DNA of 64,000 nt from assembly GCA_965371245.1 (NCBI GenBank), contig CBDUXT010000008.1, positions 1-64,000 on the forward strand, written 5' to 3'. Source of the DNA: CBDUXT01 sp965371245. GTDB taxonomy: Bacteria; Planctomycetota; Phycisphaerae; UBA1845. The first letter of the stretch is position 1; the number at the start of each line of letters is the position of its first letter. The notes below the pieces were generated by a model. The model saw nothing but the letters and a program-made list of their open reading frames with translations. It made no database searches and was not told the DNA's origin. A program made the position numbers and the translations under genes. Shown in pieces: positions 23,849-32,287 of the stretch.

Positions 23849-26068
23849 ATGACCTCCGCGCGGACTAAAGCCCGCGGCTCGGGACGACGGCGCCACCGCA
23901 GGCGTGCGTGCCCGTTGATCGTCTTGGCGGTATTGTGCGTGCTGCTTACGCCTGAATCGGCACAGGCGTACATCGGACCCGGAGCCGGCTTCGCCGTGGG
24001 CACGACGGTGCTCGCCTTTTTCACTGCATTCTTGTCGGGCATGGCGGCGCTTCTCCTCTGGCCGATCCGGTGGGCCGTGCGGTTTCTGCGAGGTCGCAGG
24101 GCGCACGCGCGGGCGCGCATCAAGCGCTTCGTCGTGCTGGGTCTGGACGGCATGGAGCCGACCCTGGCCGAGAAGTACCTGGCGGAGGGAAAAATGCCCA
24201 ACCTCGCCCGGTTGAAAGAAAACGGCTGCTACAAGCGATTGGGCACGACGCTGCCGCCGCTCTCTCCGGTGGCGTGGTCCACGTTTTTAACGGGCTGCAA
24301 CCCCGGCAAGCACAACACGTTCGATTTTCTCACGCGTGACAAACGAAACTATAAGCCGTTGCTCTCGTCCGTCTCCATCCGTGAGTCCTCCCGCGTGCTC
24401 AAGCTCGGTCGATTCCGCGTTCCGCTGGGTAAGCCCGACATTCGTCCCCTAAGACGCGGCATACCGTTTTGGAAGACACTCGGCGAGCACGGCATCTTCA
24501 GCAGCATCGTTCGGGTTCCCATCACCTTCCCACCGGAGCCGTTCAACGGCGTGCTTCTGTCGGCCATGTGCGTGCCCGACCTGCGCGGCAGCCAGGGCAC
24601 GTTCACCTTCTATACGACGCACGCGAATGCTGAGTCGAACCACATCAGTGGCGAAACGGTCCACGTCACCCGCGTGGGCGACGTCGTCAAGTCAGACCTC
24701 ATCGGCCCCACCAACACGCTGTCAGAAAACGGTGGGATCATGCGGTGTCCATTCGAGGTGGCGATCACGGGACCGAATGAGGCGACGCTGACAGTCGGCG
24801 GTGAGTCGTATGCTCTGGAGGCCGGTCAATACACGCCGTGGGTTCACGTTTCGTTCAGCGCCGCGCCCGGTATCAAGATACGCGGCATCTGCGAGTTCCT
24901 CCTGCTACGCACCGCGCCGGAGTTCGAACTCTACGTCACGCCGATACAGATCGATCCCGACCGTCCGGCGATGCCCATCTCGCACCCCGCGGTCTTTGCC
25001 CCCTACCTGGCCAAGTCGCAGGGACCGTTTGCGACGCTCGGTCTGGCCGAAGACACGTGGGCACTGAACGCGGAGATCCTCGACGACGATGGCTTCCTCC
25101 ATCAGTGCATCGAGGCCGATAGCGAGCGCGAGAAGATGTTCTTCGACTCGCTCGATAAGGTGCGGCGCGGGCTGTGCGTCTGCGTGTTCGATGGGACGGA
25201 CCGGATTCAGCACATGTTCTGGCGGTACATCGATCCCGCGCACCCCGCGGACAAAGGACAATCGGACAACCAGCATCGCAACGCCATCGAAGAACACTAC
25301 ATCCGGCAGGACAGGCTGATCGGCAAAACGATGGACGCCTGCGACGACGACGAGACCGTACTGATGGTCATCTCCGACCACGGGTTCAATCCGTTTCGTC
25401 GAGGCGTCGATCTGAACGTCTGGCTGGAAGAGAACGGGTACCTCACGCTGCTGCCCGACGGTCGCGGGAAGAAATATCTTGCGGGTGTCGATTGGTCGCG
25501 CACGCGGGTCTACTGCGTGGGGCTTGCCGGCATCTGGCTGAACATTGCGGGACGCGAGGCCAAGGGAATCGTCGATCCAGACGAGGCCGACGCCCTGCGC
25601 GACGAACTGTGCGAAAAACTCACCGGGCTCCGCGACGAGGAAGCCGGCGAGCCGGCCATCAGCCGCGCGTTCAACGCGCACAAGGCCTATCGCGGGCCCT
25701 ATCGGGTGGAGGCGCCCGACGTCATCGTCGGCTACCACCGGGGCTATCGTGCGTCGTGGGAGGCGGCGGTCGGCCAACCGACGGATCGGGTCTTCCACGA
25801 CAACACCAAGGCCTGGAGCGGAGATCACTGCATCGACCCGAAGCTCGTACCCGGCGTGCTCTTTTGCAATCGCAAGATCGATTCCGCCAACCCTCGGCTG
25901 ATGGACCTGGGCGCCACGGCGCTCGATCTGTTCGGTGTGGCGATCCCGCGGAACATGGATGGAAGGCCGCTGCGCGTGGCCGACGCCGACGGGCGATTCC
26001 CGACGAACGGGCGAAACGGGAACGGATCTTTGCCCATCACGCAATCCGAGGCGGTGAGCGCATCGTGA
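23849..26068 (+). CDS. alkaline-phosphatase-superfamily phosphodiesterase, membrane anchored (paralog 1)
   Basis: About 739 aa. Type I phosphodiesterase/nucleotide pyrophosphatase fold: VVLGLDGMEPTLAEKY (first metal Asp), nucleophile region LPPLSPVAWSTFLTG, DGTDRIQHMFWRY, VISDHGFNPFRRG and the late metal His in SGDHCIDP. The N-terminus has two hydrophobic segments (LIVLAVLCVLLTP, and FAVGTTVLAFFTAFLSGMAA) before the catalytic domain at about residue 92. ATG 23849 would place an R2 palindrome copy inside the first codons (SARTKARGSG); a later TTG (about 23917) would exclude it. The stop overlaps the start of a second paralog (GTGA). Substrate unknown. Confidence 0.82.
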   Translation: MTSARTKARGSGRRRHRRRACPLIVLAVLCVLLTPESAQAYIGPGAGFAVGTTVLAFFTAFLSGMAALLLWPIRWAVRFLRGRRAHARARIKRFVVLGLDGMEPTLAEKYLAEGKMPNLARLKENGCYKRLGTTLPPLSPVAWSTFLTGCNPGKHNTFDFLTRDKRNYKPLLSSVSIRESSRVLKLGRFRVPLGKPDIRPLRRGIPFWKTLGEHGIFSSIVRVPITFPPEPFNGVLLSAMCVPDLRGSQGTFTFYTTHANAESNHISGETVHVTRVGDVVKSDLIGPTNTLSENGGIMRCPFEVAITGPNEATLTVGGESYALEAGQYTPWVHVSFSAAPGIKIRGICEFLLLRTAPEFELYVTPIQIDPDRPAMPISHPAVFAPYLAKSQGPFATLGLAEDTWALNAEILDDDGFLHQCIEADSEREKMFFDSLDKVRRGLCVCVFDGTDRIQHMFWRYIDPAHPADKGQSDNQHRNAIEEHYIRQDRLIGKTMDACDDDETVLMVISDHGFNPFRRGVDLNVWLEENGYLTLLPDGRGKKYLAGVDWSRTRVYCVGLAGIWLNIAGREAKGIVDPDEADALRDELCEKLTGLRDEEAGEPAISRAFNAHKAYRGPYRVEAPDVIVGYHRGYRASWEAAVGQPTDRVFHDNTKAWSGDHCIDPKLVPGVLFCNRKIDSANPRLMDLGATALDLFGVAIPRNMDGRPLRVADADGRFPTNGRNGNGSLPITQSEAVSAS
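23856..23884. repeat. R2 palindrome at the 5' end of a phosphodiesterase gene
   Basis: CCGCGCGGACTAAAGCCCGC followed by GGCTCGGGA, one base changed in the left arm. It is in frame with the gene and would encode SARTKARGSG. Confidence 0.8.
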
Positions 26069-28119
26069 CAAGGATTCGACCGCTGGTGATGGCGACGGCG
26101 GCGCTTGCCGCCATGTCGGTGGCAGCCTCTCTATCCTCGTGCGATCGGCCCCAGCCTGCCTCGCCCCGCGTGATCGTGCTCGGCTTCGACGGAATGGATC
26201 CCCGCCTTTGTGAGCGTCTGATGGACGCGGGCGAGCTGCCGAACCTTAGCCGGATGCGCGACGCCGGCGGCTATCGACCGCTCGCCACCTCCATTCCTCC
26301 CCAGAGCCCCGTCGCCTGGGCCAGCTTCATCACCGGGGCCAATCCCGGCGTCCACGGCATCTTCGACTTCATCCACCGCGACCCGTCGGCCCAATGCCTG
26401 CCCTACTATTCGTCGGCCGACACGCTCGGCGGCGAAGAGGGATGGGAGATCGGCGAGCACAAGATTCCGCTGTCGTTCTGGCCGTTTCAACATGAGCCGG
26501 CCCGGACGCGGCTTCGTCGCGGAGGCGTTCCTTTTTGGGACTTTCTCGACGAAGCCGGCATTCCCGTTTGGCTGTACGACATTCCGGCGAACTATCCCCC
26601 CAGCCCGTCCACGCATGGTCACATGCACTGCCTGAGCGGCATGGGCGTGCCCGATCTTCTAGGTGGCTACGGTACGTATCAGTTTTTCGATGAGACCCTC
26701 TTTGCGCCTCGCGACGAGGACGGCGGCATCCGCAAGCCGGCCATGTTCGTCAGGAACGCCGCGACCGCCGTGCTCACCGGCCCACAGAACACAAGCCTGC
26801 AAGCGCCCGCTGCCAGCGAGGTGCCGTTTTCAATCTACCGCCACCCCACCGAGCCGATCGCGCGGATCGAAATCCAGGGGCAGACGATTGTTCTAGCCGA
26901 GGGCGAGTGGAGCGAATGGCGCGGCATCGACTTTGAATTGACCATGCCGCCCTTCATGCCCAACGCACACGTCAGCGGCATCTGCCGCTTCTATCTCCAG
27001 CAGGTTCGCCCGAAGTTCAGACTCTACGTTACGCCCATCAACATCGACCCGGCGGACACCGGTGGTCAGCAGCTCACCGAGCCGAAAGAGTTCGCGAAGG
27101 AGTTGGCCGATGAACTCGGTCCGTTCTACACCGCCGGTTTTCAAGAGGATCACAAGGCGCTGTCCAACGGCGTGTTCAATGACGAAGAGTATCGGCGACA
27201 GGCCGACTATGTTCTGTCCGAACGGCTCAACCTGCGCGAGTTCGCCCTGGATCATTACGACGGCGGGCTGCTATTTTTCTATTTTTCGAGCACCGACCTT
27301 CAGGCTCACATGTTCTGGTGGGACGCCGAGGAAAAGCACCCGGTTCGCACGCCCGATCAGGCCAAGAAGTACAACGGCGTCATCGCCGACCTCTATCGTC
27401 GCATGGACGCGGTGGTCGGTGACGTACTCGAGCGCGCCGGTGAAACCGCCACCGTGCTGGTCATGTCCGACCACGGCTTCGGCAACTTTCGCCGGCAGTT
27501 CAACCTCAACACCTGGCTGCGCAACAACGGGTACGTCCTGCCGCGGCGCTGCCGCTCCTTGCTGGACGCGCAGCGCGGCACGCTGGTGGATTGGAGCCGA
27601 ACGAAGGCGTATGGACTCGGGCTCAACGGGTTGTACGTGAACCTCGCCGGGCGCGAGCGCGACGGCGTGGTCGATCCCGCACAGCGCGCGGCACTGCTTG
27701 ATGAACTCTCCGAGAAGCTTCTGGCCGTTACGGATCCCGCCACCGGTCGCAAGGTCATCAAGGAGGTGTATCGCTCTGATGACATCTACACCGGTCCGCT
27801 GGCATCGACCGCACCCGACCTGATCATCGGGTATCATCGAGGCTATCGCTCGTCGTGGGCAACGGCGCTGGGCGACATCACCGACGAGGTGCTCCTCGAC
27901 AACGACTCGGCCTGGAGCGCCGATCACTGCATTGCGGCCGACGAAGTACCGGGCGTCATCTTCGCCAACAAGCCGATCCGCAAGAGGGCGCCGTCACTGC
28001 TGGACCTTGCGCCGACCATCCTGGAGGCCTTCGGCGTGACCGTCCCGGCGACCATGGAAGGCGCGAGTCTTTTCCAATCTACACGCACCGCCCGCGTCAA
28101 CACCGCGAACAAGGAGTGA
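26065..28119 (+). CDS. alkaline-phosphatase-superfamily lipoprotein (paralog 2)
   Basis: 684 aa from GTG 26065, which overlaps the previous stop. Lipoprotein-like N-terminus with lipobox SLSSC. The same catalytic blocks as paralog 1 occur in order: VIVLGFDGMDPRLCERL, SIPPQSPVAWASFITGANPG, FYFSSTDLQAHMFWWD, LVMSDHGFGNFRRQFNLN and SADHCIAADEVPGV. The two proteins align along their whole length, so they arose by tandem duplication, but paralog 2 is lipid-anchored and paralog 1 membrane-spanning. They probably act outside the cytoplasmic membrane on the same kind of phospho-ester. A 61-codon gene follows after 5 bp. Confidence 0.85.
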   Translation: MTRIRPLVMATAALAAMSVAASLSSCDRPQPASPRVIVLGFDGMDPRLCERLMDAGELPNLSRMRDAGGYRPLATSIPPQSPVAWASFITGANPGVHGIFDFIHRDPSAQCLPYYSSADTLGGEEGWEIGEHKIPLSFWPFQHEPARTRLRRGGVPFWDFLDEAGIPVWLYDIPANYPPSPSTHGHMHCLSGMGVPDLLGGYGTYQFFDETLFAPRDEDGGIRKPAMFVRNAATAVLTGPQNTSLQAPAASEVPFSIYRHPTEPIARIEIQGQTIVLAEGEWSEWRGIDFELTMPPFMPNAHVSGICRFYLQQVRPKFRLYVTPINIDPADTGGQQLTEPKEFAKELADELGPFYTAGFQEDHKALSNGVFNDEEYRRQADYVLSERLNLREFALDHYDGGLLFFYFSSTDLQAHMFWWDAEEKHPVRTPDQAKKYNGVIADLYRRMDAVVGDVLERAGETATVLVMSDHGFGNFRRQFNLNTWLRNNGYVLPRRCRSLLDAQRGTLVDWSRTKAYGLGLNGLYVNLAGRERDGVVDPAQRAALLDELSEKLLAVTDPATGRKVIKEVYRSDDIYTGPLASTAPDLIIGYHRGYRSSWATALGDITDEVLLDNDSAWSADHCIAADEVPGVIFANKPIRKRAPSLLDLAPTILEAFGVTVPATMEGASLFQSTRTARVNTANKE

Positions 28120-28124
28120 CACCC

Positions 28125-28310
28125 GTGGCCAAGATCAAAATCGACGGTCCTTTGTACGACCGGATCAAGAAGATTTCCGAGCAAGCGGGCTACACCTCAC
28201 CCGACGAGTTCATCGTACACGTGCTCGAGAAAGAGCTGTCCATGCTTGAGTCAGCCGCGAGCGATGAAAAGATCACGGAGCGCCTGAAGGGGCTCGGGTA
28301 CATCGAGTAG
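28125..28310 (+). CDS. small ribbon-helix-helix-like protein
   Basis: 61 aa starting at GTG 28125 with AAGGAG eight bases upstream. The sequence AKIKIDGPLYDRIKKISEQA with FIVHVLEKELSM fits a short beta-strand plus two helices, as in RHH (CopG/Arc-like) DNA-binding proteins. The C-terminus KITERLKGLGYIE resembles a tail often seen at the end of sulfatase/phosphodiesterase-type proteins. It may regulate the upstream operon or act as an accessory peptide; both are inference. Confidence 0.68.
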   Translation: MAKIKIDGPLYDRIKKISEQAGYTSPDEFIVHVLEKELSMLESAASDEKITERLKGLGYIE

Positions 28311-28355
28311 ACACCGCGCGTTTCCAAGCAAACGAGGAACCGATCGGCCACCGTG

Positions 28356-29303
28356 ATGATGGACGTCGTCAACTGGGTGCTCATCACCGGCGCCGACGCG
28401 GTGCTGTGGCTGTGGGCCCTTTTAACAGCCGCACTCTTTGGTCTGGGCGGGGCGCTGGACGTCGTACTCGACCCCGTTCTTTCGCCGCTTCTGGCGATGC
28501 TCAACCCAGTCGCCACCGTAGCGGGTGACGTTGTCTATGCTCTGCTCGACCTGATGCCCGCGTGGATCGGACTGACCTTCCTCTCCGTGGTCGTTGGCGT
28601 GGTGATGCTCATCGCCTTTCGGTACACCTCCAACCAGGACGCCATCGGCCGGGCCAAGGACGACATCAAGGCCAACCTTCTGGCACTGAAACTCTTCAAG
28701 GACGACCTCGGCGTCATGTTCCGGTGCCAGGGACGGCTGCTTTGGGCGATCCTTCGCTTGCAGCGGTACGTGCTCGCGCCGGTCCTGCTCATGTTACTCC
28801 CCATGATGCTGGGGCTCGCGCAGATGGGCGTTCGCTATCAATGGCGACCCGTGTGGCCGGGCGAGCGAGCGCTGATTCGAGTGACCCTCGCGGATCACGA
28901 GAGCGCCACGACGGCGGTCACGCTGAAGCCATGCACCGGCATCGACACGCCGGTCGGCCCGGTGCCCGGCGGCGGACAGTTCGTATGGCGCTTCACGGGC
29001 GGCGAACCCGGCCGGTACACGTTGAGTTTCTCGCTCGGGCAAACGATCATCGAGAAGGAACTGGTCGTGGGGCGCGGCCGCAAGCGAGTCAGCGCAATGC
29101 GATCAACCGCGGACTGGACGACACAACTGCTCCACCCGATCGAACCGCGCCTCCCTGAGAAGTCGCCCGCCACCCTTGTCGAAGTCGTGTACCCTCCTCG
29201 AGACGAGGGTGTTTGCGGAAGCAACTGGTGGATCGCCTATTTCTTTGTGGTCTCCATGCTGGCGGCCATTGTCCTTCGACCGGTGTTCAAGGTGAAGTTC
29301 TAG
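28356..29303 (+). CDS. integral membrane protein, EMC3/YidC-like region possible
   Basis: 315 aa. Hydrophobic helices at about residues 6-35, 68-88, 135-155 and 290-310. After the second helix comes an amphipathic basic stretch RAKDDIKANLLALKLFKDDL and then a QGRLLWAILRLQRYVLAPV helix, an arrangement reminiscent of DUF106/EMC3-type insertases. A soluble beta-rich domain (about residues 165-245) is inserted before the last helix. No firm family call. Several ATG/GTG starts are clustered (28353-28359). It follows the phosphodiesterase pair and RHH gene by about 45 bp and is probably in the same operon. Confidence 0.7.
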   Translation: MMDVVNWVLITGADAVLWLWALLTAALFGLGGALDVVLDPVLSPLLAMLNPVATVAGDVVYALLDLMPAWIGLTFLSVVVGVVMLIAFRYTSNQDAIGRAKDDIKANLLALKLFKDDLGVMFRCQGRLLWAILRLQRYVLAPVLLMLLPMMLGLAQMGVRYQWRPVWPGERALIRVTLADHESATTAVTLKPCTGIDTPVGPVPGGGQFVWRFTGGEPGRYTLSFSLGQTIIEKELVVGRGRKRVSAMRSTADWTTQLLHPIEPRLPEKSPATLVEVVYPPRDEGVCGSNWWIAYFFVVSMLAAIVLRPVFKVKF

Positions 29304-29331
29304 TGCAGCGTCAGCCGTCATTTGACGTCGG

Positions 29332-29412
29332 ATGGCATGCCCAAGCCCGAGGCGCGGGCATGCGTCGGCCCACCCAGCACATGGCCGCGCTTCGCTTGGC
29401 CATGCCACCCAC
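29332..29412 (+). repeat. R6 repeat, copy 1
   Basis: GGCATGCCCAAGCCCGAGGC continuing to CATGGCCGCG and GGCCATGCCACCCA; the ends are inverted (TGGCATG and CATGCCACC). An inverted copy lies at 38355-38437. Confidence 0.78.
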
Positions 29413-29425
29413 CGACCGCAAGCTG

Positions 29426-29652
29426 TAGGTCGGGTCATCGACCCGGGACCGCCCGGCTACGTTCGACGTCGTACGGATTCGCCGCGGAGCCTGAGCGCGG
29501 TTGGGTTGCGTAGCAGGGGCGTGCGTCGATGCGCGATAGGCGGGAAGAAGAATTTGTCCCCAGACGAAAATGCGCGAAGGTATTGTGACACACCGCCCAA
29601 CGGAGTTGAATGAGACATCCGCGCCTGGTCGTGCCTGGTCGATGCCCCGACT
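29426..29652. repeat. R1 element, copy 2
   Basis: Same orientation as 30-267, beginning TAGGTCGGGTCATCGACCCG. The right terminal repeat (GGTCGATGCCCCGACT, about 29637-29652) has decayed relative to copy 1. Internal blocks (GTGCGTCGATGCGCGATAGG, GAAGAAGAAT, GCGCGAAGGTATTGTGACAC) align through the entire unit. Confidence 0.75.
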
Positions 29653-29828
29653 CAGCTTGAGTAGGGCCGTTCGACTTTGTCGGAAGCCCTATCGTGGCGC
29701 GCAATTGGGCAATCGAAAGCCGCAAGGCCAAGTGAATCCGCAACGGCACAGCGATTCCCACCTCTAGAGCGAAGTCCCTTCTCGTGTAGCGTTCCATGAG
29801 TGCCGAGAACGCGTCAACACCGGGGCAT

Positions 29829-29858
29829 CCGCGCGGGCTGAAGCCCGCGGCTCGGAAC
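29829..29858. repeat. R2 palindrome, copy downstream of cysS
   Basis: CCGCGCGGGCTGAAGCCCGC followed by GGCTCGGAAC. It lies 18 bp beyond the cysS stop codon. Confidence 0.85.
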
Positions 29859-29875
29859 AACAAACGCGAGACCGC

Positions 29876-31513
29876 CTAGCCTCTCCGCCAGATCGTTCCG
29901 TCGGGGCGATCTTCCAGCGTGATGTTTGATTCCGTTAGGCGCTGGCGGATGAGGTCGGCCGTATCGAAGTCCTTGTTCTTGCGAACGCGCTGTCGGACGT
30001 CGATGAGAATCTGCATGATCTGATCGGTCAGGCCGTCGTCGCTGGCTTGCGCTTTTTCCGGCGGGTCGAGGAACAGTCCGATGAGGCGGGCTGTGCCGAT
30101 GAGGCGGGCCGTTGCCGCCAGGGCGTCGGTCGCGCCGGACGAATCCGCGCGGGCTGAAGCCCGCGGCTCGGCGCTGTCCAGCTTGTTTTGCTCGATGAAG
30201 CGATTGATGTGGCCCGCCCAATCAAACAAAGCCGCGATGGCGCCGGCCGTGTTGAAGTCGTCGTCCATGGCGCGGGTGAACACGCCGAACTGTTCGTCGC
30301 ATGCGGACGTGAGAGTTTCATCCGCAATCTTCGCAATGCTCGAACTGCTCGCGACGTCCGAGCGGGCTGAAGCCTGTGGCTCGGCGCTGGGATCCTTGTC
30401 CGAGCGGGTTGAAGCCCGCGGCTCGGCGCAAGTGTTCGTGTCCGCGCGGGTTAGAGCCCGCGGCTCGGCGCTACGCTCATAGGGTGAACGACCGGTGATT
30501 CGCTCGACACGGTCGAAGAGACGGTAGAACGTATCGAGGCCCTTGCGCTTGTCGGCAAGTTCCTGGTCCGAGTATTCGATCGGCCGGCGGTACTGCGTGC
30601 TGAGTACAAAGAAGCGAATGTGCTCGCCGGTGTAGACGTCAAGAAGATTGTGCAGCGTCATCTTGGCAAGCGCGGCCTGCATTTCCGGGCTGGCGTCGGA
30701 CTTGGAAATCTTCTTGGTGTTCATCCGGGTCAGGCCGTTGTGCATCCAGATCTTGGCAAAGGGCTTGCCGGTGGCGGCCTCGGACTGGGCGATCTCGTTT
30801 TCGTGGTGCGGAAAAACCAAGTCCAAGCCGCCGCCGTGGATGTCAAAGGTGTCGCCGAGGTAGCGCATCGCCATGGCCGAACACTCGATGTGCCAGCCGG
30901 GGCGTCCCTTTCCCCAGGGCGAATCGAACTTGACCTCTTCGGGCTCCTCCGGCTTGGCGGCCTTCCAAAGGGCGAAGTCGCTGGGGTTTCGTTTCTCGCC
31001 GCTTTGCAGCGCGCGCTGCCCTTCCTGATCCTCGACGCTGCGATTCGAGAGCTTGCCATAACCGGGGTGTTTGGCAACGTCGAAATAGACGTCGCCGTCC
31101 GATTCATAGGCGACGTCTCGCTTCACCAGCCGCTCGACGATGCTGATGATATCGCCGATGTGCTCCGAGGCCTTGGGCATCAGGTCGATGCCGTCGATGT
31201 GGAGCTTCTTCATCGCGTCGAGGTAGTCGGCCGTGATGCGCTCGGCCAGCTCGAACGTACCCACGTTCTGCTTGGCGGCCTCGACGATCAGCTTGTCGTC
31301 CACGTCGGTGATGTTGACCACCCAGGTGACCTCGAAACCGCGGAAGACGAGGTATCGTTTGATCGCGTCGAAGATGATCGGCCCCACCGCGTGCCCGATG
31401 TGGCTGGGCTTGTAGACCGTGGGTCCGCAGAGGTAGATGCCGATCTTGCCTTCGGTAACCGGCGTGAGCGGCTCTTTTTTTCGCGTAAGCGTGTTATAGG
31501 CTACCAGGCCCAT
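29876..31513 (-). CDS. cysS: cysteinyl-tRNA synthetase with in-frame palindromic-repeat insertions
   Basis: Charges tRNA-Cys with cysteine. Class I motifs are intact: zinc Cys29 in YLCGPTVYKPSHIGHA (HIGH at 38-41), GWHIECSAMAM, and KISKS at 268-272. The 545 aa exceed the usual 460-480. The excess is largely explained by two insertions made of repeat R2: residues 348-389 are three tandem 14-residue units (SAEPRALTRADTNT, CAEPRASTRSDKDP, SAEPQASARSDVAS), and residues 447-458 are a fourth unit (SAEPRASARADS). Both fall in loops of the C-terminal helical domain, on either side of the conserved AMDDDFNTAGAI. The frame is uninterrupted, so the enzyme is probably functional. ispF lies 6 bp upstream in the same operon. 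Confidence 0.95.
   Translation of the reverse strand: MGLVAYNTLTRKKEPLTPVTEGKIGIYLCGPTVYKPSHIGHAVGPIIFDAIKRYLVFRGFEVTWVVNITDVDDKLIVEAAKQNVGTFELAERITADYLDAMKKLHIDGIDLMPKASEHIGDIISIVERLVKRDVAYESDGDVYFDVAKHPGYGKLSNRSVEDQEGQRALQSGEKRNPSDFALWKAAKPEEPEEVKFDSPWGKGRPGWHIECSAMAMRYLGDTFDIHGGGLDLVFPHHENEIAQSEAATGKPFAKIWMHNGLTRMNTKKISKSDASPEMQAALAKMTLHNLLDVYTGEHIRFFVLSTQYRRPIEYSDQELADKRKGLDTFYRLFDRVERITGRSPYERSAEPRALTRADTNTCAEPRASTRSDKDPSAEPQASARSDVASSSSIAKIADETLTSACDEQFGVFTRAMDDDFNTAGAIAALFDWAGHINRFIEQNKLDSAEPRASARADSSGATDALAATARLIGTARLIGLFLDPPEKAQASDDGLTDQIMQILIDVRQRVRKNKDFDTADLIRQRLTESNITLEDRPDGTIWRRG
30145..30171. repeat. R2 palindrome inside cysS (single)
   Basis: Full R2 core, CCGCGCGGGCTGAAGCCCGC plus GGCTCGG, identical to the intergenic copy at 29829. 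It encodes AEPRASARA on the cysS strand. Confidence 0.92.
30357..30472. repeat. R2 palindrome inside cysS (three tandem units, 42-bp period)
   Basis: Units begin TCCGAGCGGG at 30357, TCCGAGCGGG at 30399 and TCCGCGCGGG at 30441, exactly 42 bp apart, so each unit adds 14 codons and keeps the frame. Arms carry a few substitutions (AGCCTGTGGC in the first unit). Confidence 0.92.
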
Positions 31514-31519
31514 GAGGAA

Positions 31520-32023
31520 TTATCCTTGTTTGACTTCACTGCGCCGCACCACGGACGCGATCGCGGTGCAGGCGATGGCGTCCGAACAACCGAGCGGCCC
31601 CATGCCCTCGTTGGTCTTGGCCTTCACGCTCACGTCCTCCGCCGCCAGCCCCGCCAGCGCCGCGATGGACTCGGCGATGGGTCGTTTGTAGGGCGTCATC
31701 TTCGGCGCCTCGGCGTGAATGATCACGTCGATGTTATGGGCCACGAACCCCTTCGCACAGACTCGCTCCATCGCATCCTTCAACAGTACGCGGCTGTCGA
31801 TGTCCTTGTAGGCCGGGTCCGTGTCTGGAAACAGATCGCCGATATCCGGCAGCCCCGCCGCCCCCAGCAGCGCGTCGATGACCGCATGAAGAACGACATC
31901 GGCATCGCTATGACCGATCAGACCTTGGGTGTGGTCAATCTTCATCCCGCCGACCACGAGTGGGCGACCCTCGACGAGCCGGTGAATGTCGTACCCGATG
32001 CCAACTCGGCATGTATCGGTCAT
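31520..32023 (-). CDS. ispF: 2-C-methyl-D-erythritol 2,4-cyclodiphosphate synthase
   Basis: MEP-pathway enzyme forming the cyclic diphosphate intermediate of isoprenoid synthesis. 167 aa, normal length. The metal site GIGYDIHRL (Asp12, His14), GHSDADVVLHAVIDALLG, FPDTDPAYKDIDSR and the C-terminal KAKTNEGMG are all present. It is six bases upstream of cysS, so the two are co-transcribed. It supplies precursors for the squalene-type substrate of the cyclase at 345, though the genes are far apart. Confidence 0.96.
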   Translation of the reverse strand: MTDTCRVGIGYDIHRLVEGRPLVVGGMKIDHTQGLIGHSDADVVLHAVIDALLGAAGLPDIGDLFPDTDPAYKDIDSRVLLKDAMERVCAKGFVAHNIDVIIHAEAPKMTPYKRPIAESIAALAGLAAEDVSVKAKTNEGMGPLGCSDAIACTAIASVVRRSEVKQG

Positions 32024-32287
32024 CAGAAAGATCCTCCCTGAGCGTGGGCCGCGGCGCTTCCTGGCGCGCGTCCGCGAAAAATAGGTAACCTACGTCGTCC
32101 GCGAGGCAGTTTCAAGCCCCAGGGAGCGTGCGGGGGCTTCCGATAACCCCGCCCCAGCCTCTTGAGAGGCTTGCTTTGACCCTTGGTGTGGGCATACAGT
32201 TCGTACGGGGTGATCTTCAGCGGTCGTCATTCCGGCAAGACCGACCTGGGGTACCGGAGTCGATTCCGGCTTCGTGAGGAGCAAAAC

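Larger units (their letters stand above)
29304..29875. other. repeat-filled intergenic region (572 bp)
   Basis: Between convergent genes. It contains R6 (29332-29412), R1 (29426-29652) and R2 (29829-29858). The section 29653-29828 shows nothing recognisable. Short frames here do not look coding. Confidence 0.6.

Noticed and set aside
25174..26064. Long in-frame upstream extension of the second phosphodiesterase
   Set aside because: It overlaps the first phosphodiesterase in another frame, is Arg-rich shadow sequence, and the GTG at 26065 with a lipoprotein signal is a clear start.
30357..30472. Regularly spaced repeats resembling a small CRISPR array
   Set aside because: The repeats have a 42-bp period with short related spacers, are in frame within cysS, and match intergenic palindromes elsewhere; no cas genes are present.
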